This document shows positions 37,126-40,297 of a stretch of 40,297 nucleotides of DNA, in pieces. This DNA is from Rhodococcus ruber NBRC 15591 (lineage in GTDB: Bacteria > Actinomycetota > Actinomycetes > Mycobacteriales > Mycobacteriaceae). Location: the NCBI RefSeq assembly GCF_001894945.1, contig NZ_BCXE01000046.1, forward strand, positions 1 through 40,297, read 5' to 3'. The notes beneath the pieces were generated by a model that saw only the letters and a program-made list of their open reading frames with translations, was not told the DNA's origin and ran no database searches. Both the position numbers and the translations under genes were made by a program. How positions within the stretch are numbered: position 1 is the first letter of the stretch; each line of letters opens with the position of its first letter.

Positions 37126-38028
37126 TCACGCGGCGGGGCGGCCGAGCAGGACGGAACGCTGGGCGTGCACGGTCTCGCGGATCGCGGCGACGACGGCGGC
37201 GACCTCCGGCCGGCGCAGCGTCTCCGACCGCGCCACCATCCAGTAGTTCAGCCGCGCCTCCACCTCCGCGGGCAGGATCCGCACCAGGTCGGCGTGCCGG
37301 TCGGCCATGAAGCACGGCAGCAACCCGACCCCGGCCGCGGCGCGGGTGGCCTCGACGTGGACGAACACGTTGGTCGAACTCACCGACTCGTGCATGTCCG
37401 GGGCGATGCGACGGGCCAGGTCCAGGTCGTCGACCTGCAGCATCGAGTCGATGAAGTACACCAGCGGGTGACGGCCCAGTTCGCGCACCGTCGTGGGAGC
37501 GCCGTGCTCGTCGACGTAGGCCCGTGCCGCGTACAGGCCGAGGGTGTAGTCGGCCAGCCGGTGCGCCTCGGCCCGATGCACCTGGGGGCGTCCCACCACC
37601 ACCTCGAGGTCGAGTCCGGACCGCTGCTGCGACGCGCGACGGGTGGCCGCGACGATCTCCACCGCGACGCCCGGGTGCCGTCGCCGCACCAGCGCGCCGG
37701 CCGGCGCCGCGATGTACGCGCTGAAACCGTCGGTGGCCGAGACCCGCACGACACCCTCGAGGCCGCGGTCCCCGCCGGGACCGGCCAGTCCGGACACGGC
37801 GGCCTCGATCCGCTCGGCCGCGGCGAGTGCCGAGCGGCCGAGCTCGGTGAGTTCCCAGCCGCCCGACGCGCGGGCCAGCACGCGCCCGCCGAGGCTCTTC
37901 TCGAGCGCCGCGATGCGACGGGCGATGGTGGTGTGGTTGACGCCGAGGTCCTCGGCGGCAGTCGTGAAGCGACCGGTGCGGCCGACGGCCAGCAGAACCA
38001 GCAGGTCATCGGCCGACGGCGCGCTCAT
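37126..38028 (-). CDS. LysR family regulator of the MHS-3HB operon
   Basis: A 300-residue LysR regulator. The helix-turn-helix is DLLVLLAVGRTGRFTTAAED then NHTTIARRIAALEKSLGGRVLAR. The effector domain begins at about residue 90. It is divergent, 123 bp from the transporter-dehydrogenase operon, which is the classic arrangement for an activator sensing the transported or catabolised compound. The ATG at 38028 is supported by a possible leaderless AAGAAT box six bases upstream. The target and effector are inferred from position only. Confidence 0.88.
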   Translation of the reverse strand: MSAPSADDLLVLLAVGRTGRFTTAAEDLGVNHTTIARRIAALEKSLGGRVLARASGGWELTELGRSALAAAERIEAAVSGLAGPGGDRGLEGVVRVSATDGFSAYIAAPAGALVRRRHPGVAVEIVAATRRASQQRSGLDLEVVVGRPQVHRAEAHRLADYTLGLYAARAYVDEHGAPTTVRELGRHPLVYFIDSMLQVDDLDLARRIAPDMHESVSSTNVFVHVEATRAAAGVGLLPCFMADRHADLVRILPAEVEARLNYWMVARSETLRRPEVAAVVAAIRETVHAQRSVLLGRPAA

Positions 38029-38095
38029 ATGTGCATTCTTGCAGATCCGCTCTGCGGATCGCGTCATTGTGCATGCAGATCTGCGCATCGATACT
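38029..38095. promoter_or_regulatory. LysR-MHS divergent control region
   Basis: TTGTGC (38067-38072), 17 nt and GATACT (38090-38095) make a plausible promoter for the MHS operon. The palindrome GCAGATCTGC (38075-38084) lies in its spacer. Upstream, GATCCGC-TCT-GCGGATC (38044-38060) is a perfect 7-bp-arm inverted repeat. A TGTGCAT/TGCAGATC pair occurs in both halves, suggesting two related LysR contacts. Confidence 0.5.
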
Positions 38096-38151
38096 CGGCA
38101 CATGCCTTCAGAAGTGTTGCCCGTCACAGTCGGATCGAGGAGGACGAATCC

Positions 38152-39537
38152 ATGAGTGTCGAACAGTCGCGGCCCGGCGGCCGCGCACCGGACGAGACCC
38201 CCACTTCGGGTCTGCGCAAGGTCGTCGGCGCCTCGATGGCCGGCACCGTCGTCGAGTGGTACGAATTCTTCCTCTACGGCACCGCCGCCACCCTGGTGTT
38301 CTCCAAGGTCTTCTTCCCCGACAACGGCAACGAACTCGACGCGATCATCGCGGCGTTCGTCACATACGCCGTCGGTTTCGTCGCACGGCCCCTCGGCGGC
38401 GTCGTGTTCGGGCACTTCGGTGACAAGTTCGGCCGCAAGAAGCTGCTGCAGACCAGTCTCGTGCTCGTCGGCGTCGCCACCTTCCTCATGGGCTGCCTGC
38501 CCACCTTCGGCGCCATCGGCTACTGGGCGCCCGCGCTGCTCGTCACGCTGCGCTTCGTGCAGGGCTTCGCCGTGGGTGGCGAGTGGGGCGGCGCGGTGCT
38601 GCTCGTCGCCGAGCACAGCCCGGACCGTTCCCGCGGCTTCTGGGCCTCGTGGCCGCAGGCCGGCGTCCCGATGGGCAACCTCGTCGCCACCGTCGTGCTG
38701 CTGGTCCTGACCACGACGCTGTCCGACGCGGCGTTCCTCTCGTGGGGCTGGCGCATCGCGTTCTGGCTGTCGGCGGTCATCGTCCTGGTCGGCTACTACA
38801 TCCGCACCAAGGTCACCGACGCACCGATCTTCCTCGAGGCTCAGCGTGAGGCCGAGCAGCTGAAGTCCAGCTCGTACAGCGTCGTCGAGGTCGTCAAGCG
38901 CTACCCGCGCGGTGTGTTCACCGCCATGGGCCTGCGTTTCGCCGAGAACGTCATGTACTACCTCGTCGTCACCTTCTCGATCACGTACCTCAAGGTGGTC
39001 GTCGGCGCGGACACCGCCACCATCCTGTGGTGGATGCTCGCCGCGCACGCCGTGCACTTCGCGATCATCCCCGTCGTCGGGCGCCTGTCCGACACCTTCG
39101 GCCGCCGCCCGGTGTACATGGTCGGGGCCGTCACCGCCGGCACCTGGGGCTTCTTCGCCTTCCCCATGATGGACAGCGGCCACAACGCCCTGGTGATGTC
39201 CGCCATCGTCATCGGCCTGGTGTTCCACGCGTTCATGTACGCCGGTCAGCCCGCGATCATGGCCGAGATGTTCCCGACCCGGATGCGCTACGCGGGTGTC
39301 TCGCTCGGCTACCAGGTGACCTCCATCGTCGCCGGCTCGCTCGCACCGATCATCGCGACCGCCCTGCTCAGCCGCTACGGCAGCGCCGTCCCCATCGCGG
39401 TCTACCTGGCCGTGGCGTCGGTGGTGACGATCATCGCCGTCGTCGCCGCCCGGGAGACCAAGGGGATCAGCCTGCGCGACGTCGACGCCGCGGACGTGCG
39501 GGCCGTCGACGCCGAGAAGACGGCGGTGCCCGCATGA
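38152..39537 (+). CDS. MHS-type MFS transporter
   Basis: A 461-residue 12-helix symporter of the metabolite:H+ symporter (ShiA/ProP-like) family. The family marker MAGTVVEWYEFFLYGTAA lies in helix 1. The loop 2-3 motif is GHFGDKFGRKKLLQTSL, and its counterpart in the second half is GRLSDTFGRRPVYM. Substrates of relatives are organic acids, betaine and aromatic acids. Translational coupling to a 3-hydroxybutyrate dehydrogenase (ATGA overlap) makes 3-hydroxybutyrate or a similar short acid the best guess. GAGGAGG lies 8 nt before the ATG. Confidence 0.9.
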   Translation: MSVEQSRPGGRAPDETPTSGLRKVVGASMAGTVVEWYEFFLYGTAATLVFSKVFFPDNGNELDAIIAAFVTYAVGFVARPLGGVVFGHFGDKFGRKKLLQTSLVLVGVATFLMGCLPTFGAIGYWAPALLVTLRFVQGFAVGGEWGGAVLLVAEHSPDRSRGFWASWPQAGVPMGNLVATVVLLVLTTTLSDAAFLSWGWRIAFWLSAVIVLVGYYIRTKVTDAPIFLEAQREAEQLKSSSYSVVEVVKRYPRGVFTAMGLRFAENVMYYLVVTFSITYLKVVVGADTATILWWMLAAHAVHFAIIPVVGRLSDTFGRRPVYMVGAVTAGTWGFFAFPMMDSGHNALVMSAIVIGLVFHAFMYAGQPAIMAEMFPTRMRYAGVSLGYQVTSIVAGSLAPIIATALLSRYGSAVPIAVYLAVASVVTIIAVVAARETKGISLRDVDAADVRAVDAEKTAVPA

Positions 39538-40271
39538 GTGCCCGCACCGCACTGGTCACCGGCGGAGCGAGCGGCATCGGCGCCGCCTGTGCCCGGGAAC
39601 TCGCCGCCCGCGGCGTGCACGTCACCGTCGCCGACGTCGACGAGGTGGCCGCCAAGACCCTCGCCCACGACATCGGGGGACGGGCGTGGGGGGTGGACCT
39701 GCTCGACACCGACCAGCTCGACGGGCTCCGGCTCGAGGTGGACATCCTCGTCAACAACGCCGGCATCCAGGTCGTCCGGCCGATCGAGGAATTCGCGCTC
39801 ACCGATTTCCGCCGAATCCAGACGCTCATGGTGGAAGCGCCGTTCCTGCTCGTGAAGGCGGCCCTGCCGCACATGTACGAGCGCGGCTTCGGGCGCATCG
39901 TCAACGTGTCGTCGGTGCACGGCCTGCGGGCGTCGGCCTTCAAGTCCGCGTACGTCACCGCCAAGCACGGCCTCGAGGGACTGTCGAAGGTCACGGCCGT
40001 CGAGGGCGGCCCGCACGGCGTCACCAGCAACTGCGTCAACCCCGGCTATGTGCGAACCCCGCTGGTGGAGAAGCAGATCGGTGATCAGGCCCGGGTGCAC
40101 GGCATCGACGAGGAGCGGGTGCTCGCCGACGTGCTGCTCACCGAACCCGCGATCAAGCGGCTCGTCGAACCCGAGGAGGTGGCCTCCCTCGTCGCGTGGC
40201 TGGCGTCGGACGACGCCGGCATGGTCACCGGCGCGTCCTACACGATGGACGGCGGCTGGACCGCACGCTGA
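39534..40271 (+). CDS. bdhA: 3-hydroxybutyrate dehydrogenase (SDR)
   Basis: A 245-residue classical short-chain dehydrogenase. The NAD motif is TGGASGIG near the N terminus, followed by NNAG. The catalytic serine lies in IVNVSSVHGL, and the tyrosine and lysine in SAYVTAKHGLEGL, giving Y-x-x-x-K. The stretches NNAGIQ, HGLRASAFKSAYVTAKHG and NPGYVRTPLVEKQIGDQA are characteristic of bacterial D-3-hydroxybutyrate dehydrogenases, which oxidise 3-hydroxybutyrate to acetoacetate with NAD+. It overlaps the transporter gene by 4 nt. Only 26 nt of the window follow its stop. Confidence 0.88.
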   Translation: MSARTALVTGGASGIGAACARELAARGVHVTVADVDEVAAKTLAHDIGGRAWGVDLLDTDQLDGLRLEVDILVNNAGIQVVRPIEEFALTDFRRIQTLMVEAPFLLVKAALPHMYERGFGRIVNVSSVHGLRASAFKSAYVTAKHGLEGLSKVTAVEGGPHGVTSNCVNPGYVRTPLVEKQIGDQARVHGIDEERVLADVLLTEPAIKRLVEPEEVASLVAWLASDDAGMVTGASYTMDGGWTAR

Positions 40272-40297
40272 CCCACCCCCTGGGTGCGTGGGTGTGT

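Overview
The window is high-GC actinobacterial chromosome with dense genes on both strands and many GTG starts. TadA sits next to the actinobacterial tadA-associated protein, and there are a WS/DGAT acyltransferase, an MMPL transporter, a PucR-type regulator and several leaderless genes. Together these point to the mycolic-acid Mycobacteriales, most likely Rhodococcus. The genus is inferred from protein style, not from a marker gene. No prophage, integrase, IS element or CRISPR array was seen.

Layout. 0.2-7.3 kb: housekeeping and hypothetical genes (a two-repeat alpha/beta-barrel protein, an orphan LEM-3-like GIY-YIG protein, a glycolipid-binding-like protein, amidase, tyrA, the tadA pair, tRNA-Ser(CGA), a sterol-desaturase-type hydroxylase). 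7.4-17.8 kb: efflux and regulators (TetR/membrane protein, Rrf2, TetR/MMPL, a heterodimeric ABC exporter, an MFS carrier). 17.8-23.0 kb: a Baeyer-Villiger monooxygenase, hydrolase and WS/DGAT operon, divergent from a PucR regulator. 23.1-25.1 kb: lysG/lysE and a PNPOx-like flavoprotein. 25.2-28.8 kb: a possible metal island with a P2-type cation ATPase, a 32-residue peptide that is half methionine, an array of TGTGA-N5-TCACA palindromes, and a DUF6448-type protein with a His-rich tail. 29.0-31.8 kb: amidohydrolase and a DHA1 exporter. 31.9-37.1 kb: three queuosine-related genes (tgt, a YhhQ-type precursor importer, gluQRS) with two Pro/Gly-rich membrane paralogues between them. 37.1-40.3 kb: LysR, MHS transporter and 3-hydroxybutyrate dehydrogenase.

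Most noteworthy. First, the Met/His microprotein directly behind the cation pump, with its palindrome array; a 12-bp core of the array recurs beside the pump's -10 box. Second, the tgt-yhhQ-gluQRS neighbourhood, where TGT has an unusual base-pocket segment and gluQRS starts inside a perfect 14-bp inverted repeat. Third, clear tandem operators at two TetR genes. Fourth, a recurrent TAnnnT-N6/7-start signature that marks leaderless genes and fixes several start codons.
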